A DNA stretch of 47,654 bases, taken from a virus. Positions 13,668 through 22,649 of the stretch are shown piece after piece. Under the pieces are notes generated by a model that was given only the letters and a program-made list of their open reading frames with translations, did not search any database and had not been told where the DNA came from. The stretch covers positions 1 to 47,654 of IMG/VR virus record IMGVR_UViG_3300048925_000304. The stretch is one strand, 5' to 3'. Both the position numbers and the translations under genes were made by a program. Numbering within the stretch: position 1 is the first letter of the stretch; every line of letters starts with the position of its first letter.

Positions 13668-14039
13668 ATGGCTAAAGCCCGCAAGGGACCGGCGCCCCGG
13701 TTTTACGTAAGCGACGCGCACAAGGAGGCGATGGCGGAGCAGGTGATCGCACAGACAGTGTTCTCGCTGGACCGGCTCGGCAGCGAGCCGGGCGCGCCCC
13801 TCGCCGATGACCTAATGGACATGTTCGGCCGCGCTTTTGCCGCCGCGCTGGCGGCGGACACCAATCTCAACACGCCGGCCAAGCTGCGAGACGGCGTAGA
13901 GGCGGTGGCGGTGCATGTCGTCGGGCACCTGAAGCGGTACGTCGAGGAGCAGCGCGAGACGGGCATCTCCACCCTCCAGCGCATGATCGCCGCGCACCCG
14001 ATCCCGGAAGAGATGAAGCGGGCCTGGAACGACAGCTGA
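13668..14039 (+). CDS. Hypothetical phage protein
   Basis: 123 residues. GAGGAGG about 5 bases upstream fixes the ATG at 13668; the GTG at 13605 is less likely. Basic N-terminus (AKARKGPAPRFYVSDAHKEA), then helices (DLMDMFGRAFAAALAADTNL, VEAVAVHVVGHLKRYVEEQR). Function unknown. Its stop shares a base with the SRAP start. Confidence 0.65.
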   Translation: MAKARKGPAPRFYVSDAHKEAMAEQVIAQTVFSLDRLGSEPGAPLADDLMDMFGRAFAAALAADTNLNTPAKLRDGVEAVAVHVVGHLKRYVEEQRETGISTLQRMIAAHPIPEEMKRAWNDS

Positions 14040-14674
14040 TGTGCAACCGCGCGCGAAACAAGGATGCCCCGGAGCCCGAGACCCTCTTCGAGCGGTTCGG
14101 CGCGAAGTGGCTCGCCGACAGGCCGATGGACAACCGGTTCAACCCGGCCGAGCTGACGCCGCGCAGTCGCGCCTACGTGGTGCGGGAGAACGATCGAGGC
14201 CGCGGCATCGACGTCATGAGCTGGGACGTGCTGGGCGGCCAGGCGAAGTGGCCGATGACGAATGTGCGCCAGCTCGGCCTAGCCCAATGGAAGCGCCTCG
14301 CCGCGGCGCCGGAGAACCGGTGCCTCGTGCCGCTGACCGAGTTCTGCGAGTGGACCCCGGAGCCGATCGACCTGGGCGACGGCAAGAAGCCGGTGAAGGG
14401 CGAGATGTGGTTCGAGGTGACGGATCAGCCCTTGTTCGCGGTCGCGGGCTTCTGGCAGGCCACGGCGGTGGGCAATGGCTTCACCATGGTGACCTGCGAC
14501 CCGAACGAGCTCGTCGCGCCGATCCATCCCAAGGCGATGATCACCGTGCTTGAGGTTGCGGATTGGGACCTCTGGCTGCGCGGCAGCTATGACGAGATCG
14601 TGCAGCTGCAGCGGCCCTATCCGGCGGATCGCATGGCAGTGCGGGGGCCGGTGTTTCCGACGCGCGGGCGCTAG
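14039..14674 (+). CDS. SRAP family protein (YedK/HMCES-like)
   Basis: 211 residues. SRAP proteins form a thiazolidine crosslink with abasic sites in single-stranded DNA through Cys2, shielding them from cleavage. All key positions are present: Met1-Cys2, N75 (MTNVR), E101 (PLTEFCEW) and H163 (PIHPKAM), spaced as in YedK. Many phages carry such genes. It is the last plus-strand gene and ends tail-to-tail with the lysis operon, their stops overlapping at 14671-14674. Likely a DNA-repair accessory for phage ssDNA intermediates. Confidence 0.9.
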   Translation: MCNRARNKDAPEPETLFERFGAKWLADRPMDNRFNPAELTPRSRAYVVRENDRGRGIDVMSWDVLGGQAKWPMTNVRQLGLAQWKRLAAAPENRCLVPLTEFCEWTPEPIDLGDGKKPVKGEMWFEVTDQPLFAVAGFWQATAVGNGFTMVTCDPNELVAPIHPKAMITVLEVADWDLWLRGSYDEIVQLQRPYPADRMAVRGPVFPTRGR

Positions 14675-15021
14675 GCGGCGCGATACCGTCGCTTCTTCTC
14701 GTCGTAGCCATGGTCTCTTGGCATGCCGACCGCATGTGCCATCGCGTTGGCGCATGCGTTGAGGGTCTGCCAACGCCCGAAGCCGTTCGCGGTGCTGATC
14801 CCTGCGGCGTCGCGTTCCGTCGCTTCCTGCCAGAATGAGACATAGGTGCGCGGGGAGTAGAACTCGCTTTTGCGGTCCGCGAGGAGGTGGAGGATGCCCA
14901 GCGCCAGGCGGAGGCTCGTCGACGCCGGGACGCGAGCGGTGTTGGACGCATCAAGGGCGTCTTCGATCACCATCAGGGCGTGGAAAATAATGCGCTCGCG
15001 TCTCGACATGACGCGGAACAT
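14671..15021 (-). CDS. Hypothetical protein at end of late operon
   Basis: 116 residues; a second ATG lies at 15009, and neither has a clear ribosome site. Helical N-terminus (RRERIIFHALMVIEDALD), then LRLALGILHLLADRKSEFYS, and a basic end (DHGYDEKKRRYRAA). Last gene of the leftward transcript, just after the lysis genes. No family recognised. Confidence 0.6.
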   Translation of the reverse strand: MFRVMSRRERIIFHALMVIEDALDASNTARVPASTSLRLALGILHLLADRKSEFYSPRTYVSFWQEATERDAAGISTANGFGRWQTLNACANAMAHAVGMPRDHGYDEKKRRYRAA

Positions 15022-15056
15022 CGCAGGAACATCCGAGTCGGTGCAAGGCCCGCGAT

Positions 15057-15293
15057 TCAGATGGTCGCGCAGCTCTCCACGATCGCGAGATCGGACTTCG
15101 CCACCGCGAGGGCAGCGGCGCGGACGTTCTCGTCCTTGATGCTGGCGGCGTTCCGGATCACCGCGTTCGCCGCAGCGGTGACCGCGACGGTGTGCGAGCA
15201 GACGAAGGCGCGGTGCCGCTCGACCGCGTTGGCGAGTTGCTTGTCGGTGCAGCCGGCGACGAGGGCGAGGCAGGCGAGGGCGAGGTACTTCAC
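15057..15293 (-). CDS. Small lipoprotein, spanin-like
   Basis: 78 residues from a GTG overlapping the upstream stop. KYLALACLALVAGC is a signal peptide with lipobox LVAGC (lipidation at C15). The mature part is helical (RAFVCSHTVAVTAAANAVIR). A lipoprotein in a lysis cassette suggests an outer-membrane spanin subunit (Rz1-like) for the last lysis step. Assignment rests on context and lipobox. Confidence 0.65.
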   Translation of the reverse strand: MKYLALACLALVAGCTDKQLANAVERHRAFVCSHTVAVTAAANAVIRNAASIKDENVRAAALAVAKSDLAIVESCATI

Positions 15294-15601
15294 TTCGGGT
15301 CTCCTTGGTTGCCGGCCAGTTGCTTGACGGTGTCGACCAGCTTCGTGGTGTTGGCCGAGCGCTGCTCGTCGCTGCGGTTCGCGGCGAAGAAGAAGGCCAT
15401 GGCCATGTTGAGGAACCCGGTGAGCGCGAGGGCCTGCAGGATCACCTTGAACAGCTCTATGTCCCAGAGCGTGCCGTTCTCCCGTGCCATCCGGAGCATG
15501 ATCCAGATCAGGGCGACGTTCATATAGGTGATGACCTGGCGCTCGCTGGGCCAGCCGGGGAGGCGATCGATGCAGCGATCGAGGAAAGCCCAGAAGGTCA
15601 T
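15290..15601 (-). CDS. Holin-like membrane protein
   Basis: 103 residues. Two hydrophobic stretches, VITYMNVALIWIMLRM (~23-38) and VILQALALTGFLNMAMAFFF (~53-72), precede a charged C-terminal helix (TTKLVDTVKQLAGNQ). It overlaps the endolysin stop upstream and the lipoprotein start downstream. Size and position suit a holin or antiholin; the specific class is not identifiable. Confidence 0.6.
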   Translation of the reverse strand: MTFWAFLDRCIDRLPGWPSERQVITYMNVALIWIMLRMARENGTLWDIELFKVILQALALTGFLNMAMAFFFAANRSDEQRSANTTKLVDTVKQLAGNQGDPK

Positions 15602-16179
15602 GCCCAGCCCCCGTCACGGAGCCCGCGCTCGAACCATTGGGCATAGTCTTCGACCAGGTCGGCCTTGTCCCGACCGTTGATGATGGTTCGGGCGTTCATG
15701 TACTGGACCCGGGTGGCGACGCCGCTGGCGGGCAGGACGGCGGCCAGCTTGACCCCGGTGAACCAACCCTCCTCCATGCCGCGGCGCATGATGAAGGCGG
15801 CGACGTCGGGGCGCATCGCAAGGTCGGGGTCGGCGAGCAACTGACCGCGCTGGATCAGCCCAGCCGCCGCGCACTCCGCATCGGCCTTGTCGTAATTGCC
15901 CTCCCAGGTGAGCTGGACATAGCCGCGCCCGTACCAGGGGAAGTAGCGCAGGTGGGTGCGGCGCCAGTCCTCGGACAGCCAATAGGCCTCGCGCACCGGC
16001 TGCATCGTCGCGTTGGTCTCGTGCCAGGCCGTGGCGAGCATATAGGCGGCATAGGCGAGTGGGGCGCCGGCGCAGGCGGCGAGAGCGGTGCCGAAGCCCT
16101 CGACCTGCGCCTGTTTCAGCGGGCCGCAGCGCTTGGGGTCGCGGATCGTGGTGAAGAATTGGGCGGGGGAGAAGGTCAC
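15598..16179 (-). CDS. Endolysin, GH19 chitinase/lysozyme-like
   Basis: 193 residues. It should hydrolyse the glycan strands of peptidoglycan at lysis. The catalytic region AWHETNATMQPVREAYWL (~51-68, general acid E54) and WYGRGYVQLTWEGNYDKA (~82-99) match GH19-type endolysins. No signal peptide, so release through a holin is expected. It overlaps the spanin-like gene upstream and the holin-like gene downstream by 4 bases each. Confidence 0.88.
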   Translation of the reverse strand: MTFSPAQFFTTIRDPKRCGPLKQAQVEGFGTALAACAGAPLAYAAYMLATAWHETNATMQPVREAYWLSEDWRRTHLRYFPWYGRGYVQLTWEGNYDKADAECAAAGLIQRGQLLADPDLAMRPDVAAFIMRRGMEEGWFTGVKLAAVLPASGVATRVQYMNARTIINGRDKADLVEDYAQWFERGLRDGGWA

Positions 16180-16556
16180 GTGGTCGGTCCCCTATGCTCG
16201 AGCCTATCCAGTGCGACCACGCCGGCCGCGCGCTTCTTGATCTCGCCCTCGGCGGCGGCGAGATATTCGAGTTGGGTGATCCGCGCGATCAGGCGACCCT
16301 CGCGTTCCTCGCAGGCGCGTTGACCCTTGATCGCGTCGTCCGCGCATTTCTCTGCGCGCTCGCATCGATCCACCAGGCGGGCGATCTCGTGCTGGAACCT
16401 GGCCCAGTCCTGATCCATCGCCGCCGCGGTGATCTGCCGAGCCTCCGCCGAGACCTTGGGCGTCAGGCGAAGATGGGTCAGGTACGAGCCGAACAGCCCG
16501 CCGCCCGCGATGGAGACCAGCACGGCGATGATGCCGCCGATGATCTGCGGGCTCAC
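16176..16556 (-). CDS. Membrane-anchored coiled-coil protein, Rz-like
   Basis: 126 residues from GTG. One N-terminal transmembrane helix (IIGGIIAVLVSIAGGGLFGS), then a long helical coiled coil (ARFQHEIARLVDRCERAEKC ... REGRLIARITQLEYLAAAEG). Topology and location immediately upstream of the endolysin fit an inner-membrane spanin (Rz). A signal-anchor holin is an alternative. Confidence 0.62.
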   Translation of the reverse strand: MSPQIIGGIIAVLVSIAGGGLFGSYLTHLRLTPKVSAEARQITAAAMDQDWARFQHEIARLVDRCERAEKCADDAIKGQRACEEREGRLIARITQLEYLAAAEGEIKKRAAGVVALDRLEHRGPTT

Positions 16557-16996
16557 GCGGGGCCACCGGGGTGCGGCACGCGCCGGTGCAGCAAGCTGTC
16601 GATGCTATCGTGCAACTGGCGGATCGTGGCGGAGACGGTCTCGCGGTCGAGCCCGAAGGGAAGGACGACGAGGCGGACCAGCGCGGTTATCAGGATCACC
16701 CACCAGGCGACGACTGGCTCGAGAAGGCCGGCCAGCCATGCGACATTGACCGCGGCGAGGGGAATGCTGAGCAGCCACGCTATCCCGGCGGGCGCGCTGG
16801 TCTGGTGCCTGCGCCCGAACCAGAGGATCGCGAGCTCGACGAGTAGGTCAGCGGCAGGCTCGGACACGCCCCAGGCCGCCCAGAGCCCGCGCCCCCCGAA
16901 CCACGCCAGCACGACGACGCGCGCCATGGCGTTGAACGGCGCGACGAACAGCGCGGTCAGCACGATCGCGACCTGGTAAAGCTCCCCCGGCGCCAC
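16553..16996 (-). CDS. Multi-pass membrane protein, putative holin
   Basis: 147 residues from GTG with about four hydrophobic segments (VAIVLTALFVAPFNAMARVV, LLVELAILWF, IAWLLSIPLAAVNVAWLAGL, VVAWWVILITALVRLVVLPF) and a soluble C-terminal tail. First gene of the lysis cassette; holin is the likeliest role, but no class signature is recognised. Confidence 0.6.
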   Translation of the reverse strand: MAPGELYQVAIVLTALFVAPFNAMARVVVLAWFGGRGLWAAWGVSEPAADLLVELAILWFGRRHQTSAPAGIAWLLSIPLAAVNVAWLAGLLEPVVAWWVILITALVRLVVLPFGLDRETVSATIRQLHDSIDSLLHRRVPHPGGPA

Positions 16997-16999
16997 GGC

Positions 17000-17116
17000 T
17001 CAGAACCCGGGCTTGGTGGGCGGAGGCGGGGGCGGCGCGGGGGTTGGGCTGGGGCTAGGCGTGGGCGCCGGCGCAGGCGGGTTGCCGGTCTGCTGGCCAT
17101 CGTCGAAGGGCGGCAC
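17000..17116 (-). CDS. Proline-rich 38-residue protein
   Basis: GTG start preceded by GAGGAG. PPFDDGQQTGNPPAPAPTPS followed by a poly-proline tract and TKPGF. It fills the gap between the tail-fibre stop and the lysis genes. Composition suggests a disordered linker or small virion peptide. Evidence is the ribosome site and position only. Confidence 0.45.
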   Translation of the reverse strand: MPPFDDGQQTGNPPAPAPTPSPSPTPAPPPPPPTKPGF

Positions 17117-17127
17117 TTCGGTTCTCC

Positions 17128-19539
17128 TCAGCTCAGGATGTCCTTGGGGTCATCGCCCAGCACCAGGACCGCGCGGCTTACACGCGTCACGCCCGCGCCC
17201 TCCGCGCCGCCGAGGATCTCAACGGTCAGCGTCGTCGCGCCGGCGGGCACCGGGAAATAATAGTAGAACAGGCGGTCAGCCTCCCAGCTGTGATAGGGCT
17301 GGTCGACCCAGCGGCCGTCACCGATGTTGACGCCGGCATTGTCGGTCATGAAGCGCACGCCGCCGGCCCAGACGTCCGAGCCAGTCGCGATGTCCTGCGA
17401 CACGGCGAGAACCACCGTCTTGCCCGCCAGCGCCGTCGCCGTGATGGTCTGCGCCAGGCCGCCATCGCTGGCGCTGATCCGGGCCTTCGTGCCTACCTTG
17501 GTCACGGTGCCGTCGCCGGTGAGCGTCCAGTTATCGGGTACGCCGGCGGTCCATGTCTCGAAGCTGCCATTGGCCAGCAGGTTCTCGCTGGGCAGGATGC
17601 GCCGGTGCCCGATCAGCGGCGGCGTCAGGAACAGGGTGGGCGAGAGCGCGTCATAAGCGTTCATTGCCGCGACGATGACATCGTACATCTTGCCGATGCC
17701 GGTCGGGTTCGACGGGTGGACGTGATCAGCCTCGTACCAGGCCGCCGGGCGGGAATCGCCGCCGGTGCCGGTGTCGAACACGGTATAGTAATCGGCAACG
17801 ACTGCGTCGGGATATTTGGTAGCGACGAATTCCACCGCCTTCTTCACCGGCTCGATCCGCTCGTCGCCGTCGACACCGTAGGGGTACGGCTTCACGAGCA
17901 TCAGCTTCGCGTTCGGGAAACGCCCGCGCAGCTGGTCGATCGCGTCGATATACTGCCCGGCCTTCAGCAGCCCGCGGTTCGTCGCGGCCTGGATGGTCAG
18001 GTCGCCGATGGCGAGGTTCTGGCCATGGTGGAAGATGGCCAAGTCCACCTTGGGAAGGCGTCCGATCGCGCGTTCGAAGCGCTCCGAGAAGAAATAGCCG
18101 GGCTGCGAGCCTGCGCTCGAGCAGTTGATGACGAAGGTGCGGCGGGTCTTGGTCGCGTCCGAGAGGCGCGTCATGCCTTGGAACGTGTCGCCCACGCGCG
18201 ACCAATCCTGGAGCAGGACGCAGTTCGCCGGGCGACGGGTCGGGAGGTCATCGTTGGCGAGCTTGTAGAACACCTCCTGGATGCGGTCCGGCACTTGGGA
18301 CACGTCGTCGCCGGTGCTGTCGCCTATGATCAGGATGACTTCGTCGTTCTCGGTGATCTCCGGACGGGTGCGGGCCTGCAGCCAGCGGACGAAGGCACCG
18401 CGGTCGCCTGCCTCGGTGCCAAGGACCGCGCCACCGTAGAAATCGAGGCTCGCGTCCGGATTGACCACGCCGATGCCGAGGGACTGGCTGCCGCCATTGA
18501 GGACGAGCGACATGGAAGCGACGGTGTTCCCGTTTGCCCAACCGGTGGCGATCGTGCCCGGCGCCGCGCCGCTCAGGACAGTCGTGTCCTCCGCGAAGCT
18601 GTCCATGACGCCCGTCGCGGCGATCTGGCCATGATAGACGCCGTCCGTGCCCGACGGGGCGAGGAAATCCGGGCAATAGGCGTCGGCGAGGGGCCGCACG
18701 AGGTCGGGCGAGATGCCGGTGGTCGAACTGTTGACGCGCGAGAGGCTGGTGCTGTTGATCTGGAACCGGGTGCCGGTGTTTTTCGCGAAGCCCATGATCG
18801 TTCGCCCGGTCGTGCCGGCATATTTGCCGGCGACGAACAGCGATGCAGGGATCGGCATGGTCACATTGGCCCGGCTGTAATAGCCTTGGCCATTGTTCAT
18901 GCGGACCACGCCGCGCCCATAGACCTCGACATAGCTGCCGCGCTTGGCGTTGTCGGCCTGGATCCAGTCATAATCCGAACTGCCGGCCAAGCACTTGATG
19001 CAGCCTACCGGGTCGCCGACCGCCGTGACCGGCACCGTGCCGGCAGCGTCCTGGTAGAGGTAACCGAGTTCTGGCTCCCACACCGCGCTGCGCGAGCTGC
19101 GCGCCGCCTCAAGCAGAACCGCCGCCTTGTCCGCGTCGAACGCCGCAAGCGCGTCGAGGAGCGCCGTCGTCGCGTTCTCGGTCGCGGTGACCACGTCATG
19201 GGTCAGCGCGTCGATGATGCCGTGGAGGATGCCGGTGAGCGTCCAGGAGCCCGATCCCGAGCCGCCGACCTTCACATAGAGGTCGTTGTTCGCGTCGGTG
19301 GTGTCGGCATAGACCAGGGCGACGGTGTTCGCGCCGTGTGCGAGGTCCGCGTCGAGCAGGGCGCGGGTCGATTTCGTCAGCGCGACATTGCCGAGCTGGA
19401 TCGCGGCAAGCGCCGACTCGATCATCGGACCGATCGCGCGGATCTCGGCCTTTTCCGGCTCATTGTCGCCCGACGACGGCACGCCGTCCAGGACATAGTT
19501 CCGGAACGCTGAAGCGAACTGAGCAGCAATCGAGCCCAT
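17128..19539 (-). CDS. Tail fibre protein with SGNH hydrolase domain
   Basis: 803 residues. The N-terminal ~150 residues are virion-attachment-like (MGSIAAQFASAFRNYVLDGV), then a beta-rich lectin-like region. An SGNH/GDSL esterase follows: block I IIGDSTGDD with nucleophile S408, a block III-like HHGQN, and the catalytic Asp/His region EADHVHPS (~605). The C-terminus (LLANGSFETWTAGVPDNWTL...) is a carbohydrate-binding-module-like jelly roll. SGNH domains in phage fibres usually de-O-acetylate host surface polysaccharide, so this is the likely receptor-binding and depolymerising fibre. It is last in the tail operon. Confidence 0.82.
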   Translation of the reverse strand: MGSIAAQFASAFRNYVLDGVPSSGDNEPEKAEIRAIGPMIESALAAIQLGNVALTKSTRALLDADLAHGANTVALVYADTTDANNDLYVKVGGSGSGSWTLTGILHGIIDALTHDVVTATENATTALLDALAAFDADKAAVLLEAARSSRSAVWEPELGYLYQDAAGTVPVTAVGDPVGCIKCLAGSSDYDWIQADNAKRGSYVEVYGRGVVRMNNGQGYYSRANVTMPIPASLFVAGKYAGTTGRTIMGFAKNTGTRFQINSTSLSRVNSSTTGISPDLVRPLADAYCPDFLAPSGTDGVYHGQIAATGVMDSFAEDTTVLSGAAPGTIATGWANGNTVASMSLVLNGGSQSLGIGVVNPDASLDFYGGAVLGTEAGDRGAFVRWLQARTRPEITENDEVILIIGDSTGDDVSQVPDRIQEVFYKLANDDLPTRRPANCVLLQDWSRVGDTFQGMTRLSDATKTRRTFVINCSSAGSQPGYFFSERFERAIGRLPKVDLAIFHHGQNLAIGDLTIQAATNRGLLKAGQYIDAIDQLRGRFPNAKLMLVKPYPYGVDGDERIEPVKKAVEFVATKYPDAVVADYYTVFDTGTGGDSRPAAWYEADHVHPSNPTGIGKMYDVIVAAMNAYDALSPTLFLTPPLIGHRRILPSENLLANGSFETWTAGVPDNWTLTGDGTVTKVGTKARISASDGGLAQTITATALAGKTVVLAVSQDIATGSDVWAGGVRFMTDNAGVNIGDGRWVDQPYHSWEADRLFYYYFPVPAGATTLTVEILGGAEGAGVTRVSRAVLVLGDDPKDILS

Positions 19540-20225
19540 CAGGCATACCCTCCCGGGCCGGGGAAATGTTCGATGAAGCGCGCGCCGGGGCTCTCCGCGA
19601 AGCCGAAGCTGGTCGGGGAGCGCATCTCACCATCGAGGCGCATCATGCAGGTGAGGGCGCCGAAGTTCAGCGACGCGCCGGCGGCAACTGCCTCGCGCAG
19701 CGGCGGGCGGAACGTGATCGTTCCTGCGTCCTCATCAACCTCGATCACCTCATAGAGGCGGTCCAGATAGGTCGTGTGGATCACGGTGAACCGCTCGCCG
19801 CCGCCCAGGTCCTCGGGTAGCAGGCTCGTGTCGATCGCCAACGTGGTCGCGCGCAGCGCCGCGTTTGCCGTGACCGTCGCGACCGCACCATCCTGTGCGT
19901 ATTCGGTGTCGTCGGAGAACGGCGTGCCGTCGCTATGCGGGACGGTCGTGATTTCCGAGCCGGGCTGATGCCGACAGTCGCAGATGCGGAGGCGGATCGG
20001 GTTGGCGCCGCCGTCGAGGTAACCGGAGAGCGCGCGCCACGCCTTGGCGACAGGCACATCGTCCAGATAGGGATCGGTGATCTGGCTGAACCAGCGCCCG
20101 CCACCGTCGGTTGCGACGACGTCTTCCTCGCCGTTGAGCGCGGTGCCGCCGGAGATCACCCGCTGTTCCAGGTCGACCTCGATCCCCTCGGGCGAGAAAT
20201 AGGCCATGTCCAGCAGCTTCGGCAT
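19539..20225 (-). CDS. Tail protein
   Basis: 228 residues. MPKLLDMAYFSPEGIEVDLE opens a beta-rich protein with CDCRHQPGSE and RLDGEMRSPTSFGFAE. It sits between two fibre-type genes, so a distal tail or fibre-connector role is inferred. There is no Shine-Dalgarno; the ATG lies 8 nt beyond the -10-like box of the late-promoter motif at 20234-20270. Confidence 0.65.
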   Translation of the reverse strand: MPKLLDMAYFSPEGIEVDLEQRVISGGTALNGEEDVVATDGGGRWFSQITDPYLDDVPVAKAWRALSGYLDGGANPIRLRICDCRHQPGSEITTVPHSDGTPFSDDTEYAQDGAVATVTANAALRATTLAIDTSLLPEDLGGGERFTVIHTTYLDRLYEVIEVDEDAGTITFRPPLREAVAAGASLNFGALTCMMRLDGEMRSPTSFGFAESPGARFIEHFPGPGGYA

Positions 20226-20233
20226 GCCCGGAC

Positions 20234-20270
20234 GCTATGGCGGGCTCCGCGCCTGAGTTACCTCCGTCAG
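20234..20270 (-). promoter_or_regulatory. Late-promoter motif, copy A
   Basis: Minus strand: CTGACGGAGGTAAC, 17 bp, CATAGC, then 8 nt to the ATG at 20225. The TGA inside the motif is the stop codon of the upstream gene. One of six copies. Confidence 0.68.
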
Positions 20271-20788
20271 GCGTAGAGCTGGATCGACAGGAAGGACCTG
20301 GCCGCGAGGATGTCGATCGACGTGTCGCCCGACACCTGCATGAAGCAGTCGAAATAGTCGCCGGCGACGCACGGCACCAGGCCCGAGGTCTGCGTCGAGC
20401 CCCAGTTCGTGCCGGCGTTGTAGCCCTGGGTCGCCGCGATGGCCGTCCCGTTCTTCCTGATCTGGATGATGGGGCTTAGCGCTGCGGTGACGTTCTGGAT
20501 GTAGATGCCGCACTCGACGCGGGCATAGACGAACCCGGACGGCACGATCATGCGCTGCGGCGTGGTCACCGTGCTGTGGATGCCGTCGGTGTCGAAATCC
20601 TCGGCATCCCATTGCACCGAGGCGCCCGTGGAGAAGTCCTTCAGGGTCTGGTCGGCCGAGAACTTCGCCCGGGCGCCGTGGATGTAGAGCTCGGCGAAGT
20701 TGTCGTTCACCTTGTCGAAGGCGTCACGCAGTGGATCGCCCGTTCCGTCGTTCGGGGCCGCGCCGATATTGATCGTCTGCCTGCTCAT
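20267..20788 (-). CDS. Tail fibre/tip protein, C1q-like
   Basis: 173 residues. TINIGAAPNDGTGDPLRDAF and KVNDNFAELY form the short N-terminal motif common at the start of phage fibre domains. The remaining ~120 residues form a beta-sandwich (VYARVECGIYIQNVTAALSP ... GDYFDCFMQVSGDTSIDI) like C1q/TNF-type knobs. Probably a receptor-contacting tail component. Confidence 0.65.
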   Translation of the reverse strand: MSRQTINIGAAPNDGTGDPLRDAFDKVNDNFAELYIHGARAKFSADQTLKDFSTGASVQWDAEDFDTDGIHSTVTTPQRMIVPSGFVYARVECGIYIQNVTAALSPIIQIRKNGTAIAATQGYNAGTNWGSTQTSGLVPCVAGDYFDCFMQVSGDTSIDILAARSFLSIQLYA

Positions 20789-20792
20789 CGTC

Positions 20793-22649
20793 TCATCCTT
20801 CGTCAGCGGTGTAGAGGACGCTGTCGGCGGTGATCAGCGTCAGGTCGGCGGTCACGTCGCCGGAGTAGAAGATCGCGGTATCGGACCAGTCCGAATGCCT
20901 GCCGTCTCCGGTGCCGTAGGAGGCCTGGATTTCGATCAGCTCACCAACCGGCACGATGTCGGTGACGATCTCAACCGAGGTGCCGGCGGGGATGTCACGG
21001 AACTCCAGCGCCCCGCTCCAGATGCTCTCGGCGGACAGGCGCCAGCGCAGGAACCAGGTCAGGTCCTCCCGGTCCTCGCTCGCGATCGTCACCTTGAGGC
21101 GCGAGCTGCCCGAAACCTCGATCGTCTCCAGGTCGGTGATCACCGGGGGATCGAGCGGATCGATCGTGGGGATTTCCCCGACGGGGGTGCCTGCGCCGTC
21201 CTCGGTGGCAGGGTCCCAGTCGTCGATGTCCGGCGTAGCGGCGACCCAGTCGAACCGGACGCCTCCGGTCTGCATGTCGCGCTCTGGCGAACTCACGATC
21301 TCCGCCGGGCCGTCATAGAAGACCGTGCCGGCCTCCTCGATCCTCAGCCAGATGAAGCGCTCGCCGATGATGTCGCGCCCGCCATAGGTGGTCGTGATCG
21401 TGCCGCGATGCGGCGCGTTCGCGCGGATCATCTTGCGCTTGGCCAGGCGGCGGCCCTGGGTCGGGGAGGGGATTTGCGCCTGCAGTGGAACGGTCACGGG
21501 CTCTCGGCCGCTCGCATCGATCGCGGCCTGATCCCGCCACGCCTGCGCGTCCGGCGTGGTGTATTCATGCTCCGCCGAGACATAGGTGATCGTCACCTCG
21601 TTGACGGCGTTCTCCGCTTCGACGTGACGCTGGAGGCTGTAATCGACGATCTGGTCCGGCCCGAGGCTCTTCGTCGGCTCGTAGTAGCGCCCTGAATAGA
21701 TGATCAGCTCGCCGCGGGTGTTCTCGCAGAACCACCCGTCGAAGGCGGCGAGGAAGGCGGCATTGATCGATGCCGGGGCCTCGTTCGCATTGTAGCCGAG
21801 CGAGAGGCGATAACGCGGCTCGGTCCCGCCGGCGGATAGTGCCTGTGCGGTGTCGCAATCGTCCAGCGCCGCGATCCACTTGTCGATCTGGGGCAGGATC
21901 TGGGTGTCGAAGTCGACGCCGCGCTGGGTCAGCTGGTAATGGAGGAACGCCGCGACAGGGTTCTCGCCCGGGTTGGGATCTCCGGGCGTGGCGGAATCAT
22001 AGCGCCAGGTCGTGCTGTCATTGGCGTCCTGCGCCTCGTCGCGCGGATCGAACACCAGCGACCATTCCCCGGCGATCGACATCTGAATGTCGTCGCCATT
22101 GGGATATGTCTCGAGGAACTTCTCGGTCTTGGTCAGCTGCTTGATCAGGTAGCCCGTGACGATCCCATCGCCTCGGTGATCGCTGGTCCAGATGCCGGGC
22201 AGGGCGGAGACGACAGCGGCGAACGCGGTCTCGGTGGGCAAGCCGAGATTGTAGCCGGCGAGCAGGCGGCCATCCTGATAGCGCTTGTCGCCCAGCGCCT
22301 GCACCACGCCGCCGACGATCGTCACCTTGTCGTCGTTGAGATAGACCTGGGTGACGGCGTGCATCTGGCCGTCCTGGAAGGCCCAGACGTCGACGGGGGT
22401 GCCATCCGACTTGTAGCTGTAGAGGAGCCAGTCGCCGAAGAGCCGGCCCTTGCCGTAATAGCGCTTGCGGGCCGGGACCGGCGACTTGCGTGACGATTCC
22501 GTCGTCTCGGGGCGGATCGCCGGGGTGGCATTGGCAAGCGCCTGCAATCCGAGGACACCCGCGGCGGCGACGACGAGGCCGACCGGGCCGAAGGGAGCGT
22601 ACCGGATGACGGAGGCTACGGCGCCGAGGATGTTGCCCAGCGTCTTCAC
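20793..22649 (-). CDS. Tail tip/host-specificity protein
   Basis: 618 residues from a GTG overlapping the upstream stop. A hydrophobic N-terminus (AAGVLGLQALANA) precedes KRYYGKGRLFGDWLLYSYKS, typical of tail-tip attachment proteins in the gene-J / GTA gp15 position. The middle is baseplate-like; ~520-600 (SRLKVTIASEDREDLTWFLR) is fibronectin-III-like. It lies after the tape measure and the NlpC/DUF6950-position gene, as in other siphophages, so it probably forms the tail hub or central fibre. Confidence 0.75.
   Translation of the reverse strand: MKTLGNILGAVASVIRYAPFGPVGLVVAAAGVLGLQALANATPAIRPETTESSRKSPVPARKRYYGKGRLFGDWLLYSYKSDGTPVDVWAFQDGQMHAVTQVYLNDDKVTIVGGVVQALGDKRYQDGRLLAGYNLGLPTETAFAAVVSALPGIWTSDHRGDGIVTGYLIKQLTKTEKFLETYPNGDDIQMSIAGEWSLVFDPRDEAQDANDSTTWRYDSATPGDPNPGENPVAAFLHYQLTQRGVDFDTQILPQIDKWIAALDDCDTAQALSAGGTEPRYRLSLGYNANEAPASINAAFLAAFDGWFCENTRGELIIYSGRYYEPTKSLGPDQIVDYSLQRHVEAENAVNEVTITYVSAEHEYTTPDAQAWRDQAAIDASGREPVTVPLQAQIPSPTQGRRLAKRKMIRANAPHRGTITTTYGGRDIIGERFIWLRIEEAGTVFYDGPAEIVSSPERDMQTGGVRFDWVAATPDIDDWDPATEDGAGTPVGEIPTIDPLDPPVITDLETIEVSGSSRLKVTIASEDREDLTWFLRWRLSAESIWSGALEFRDIPAGTSVEIVTDIVPVGELIEIQASYGTGDGRHSDWSDTAIFYSGDVTADLTLITADSVLYTADEG

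Noticed and set aside
14039-14553. 170-codon second frame over the SRAP gene
   Set aside because: Arg/Gly/Ala-rich shadow frame; the other frame has every SRAP active-site residue.
17290-19512. 740-codon plus-strand frame antisense to the tail fibre
   Set aside because: GC-rich antisense shadow: Arg/Asp/Val-biased sequence with no domain, while the minus strand holds a clear SGNH fibre.
22607-22619. TGACGGAGGCTAC on the plus strand, like the late motif
   Set aside because: It differs at GGCTAC versus GGTAAC, points away from the structural genes, has no gene start downstream and is inside the tail-tip coding sequence.
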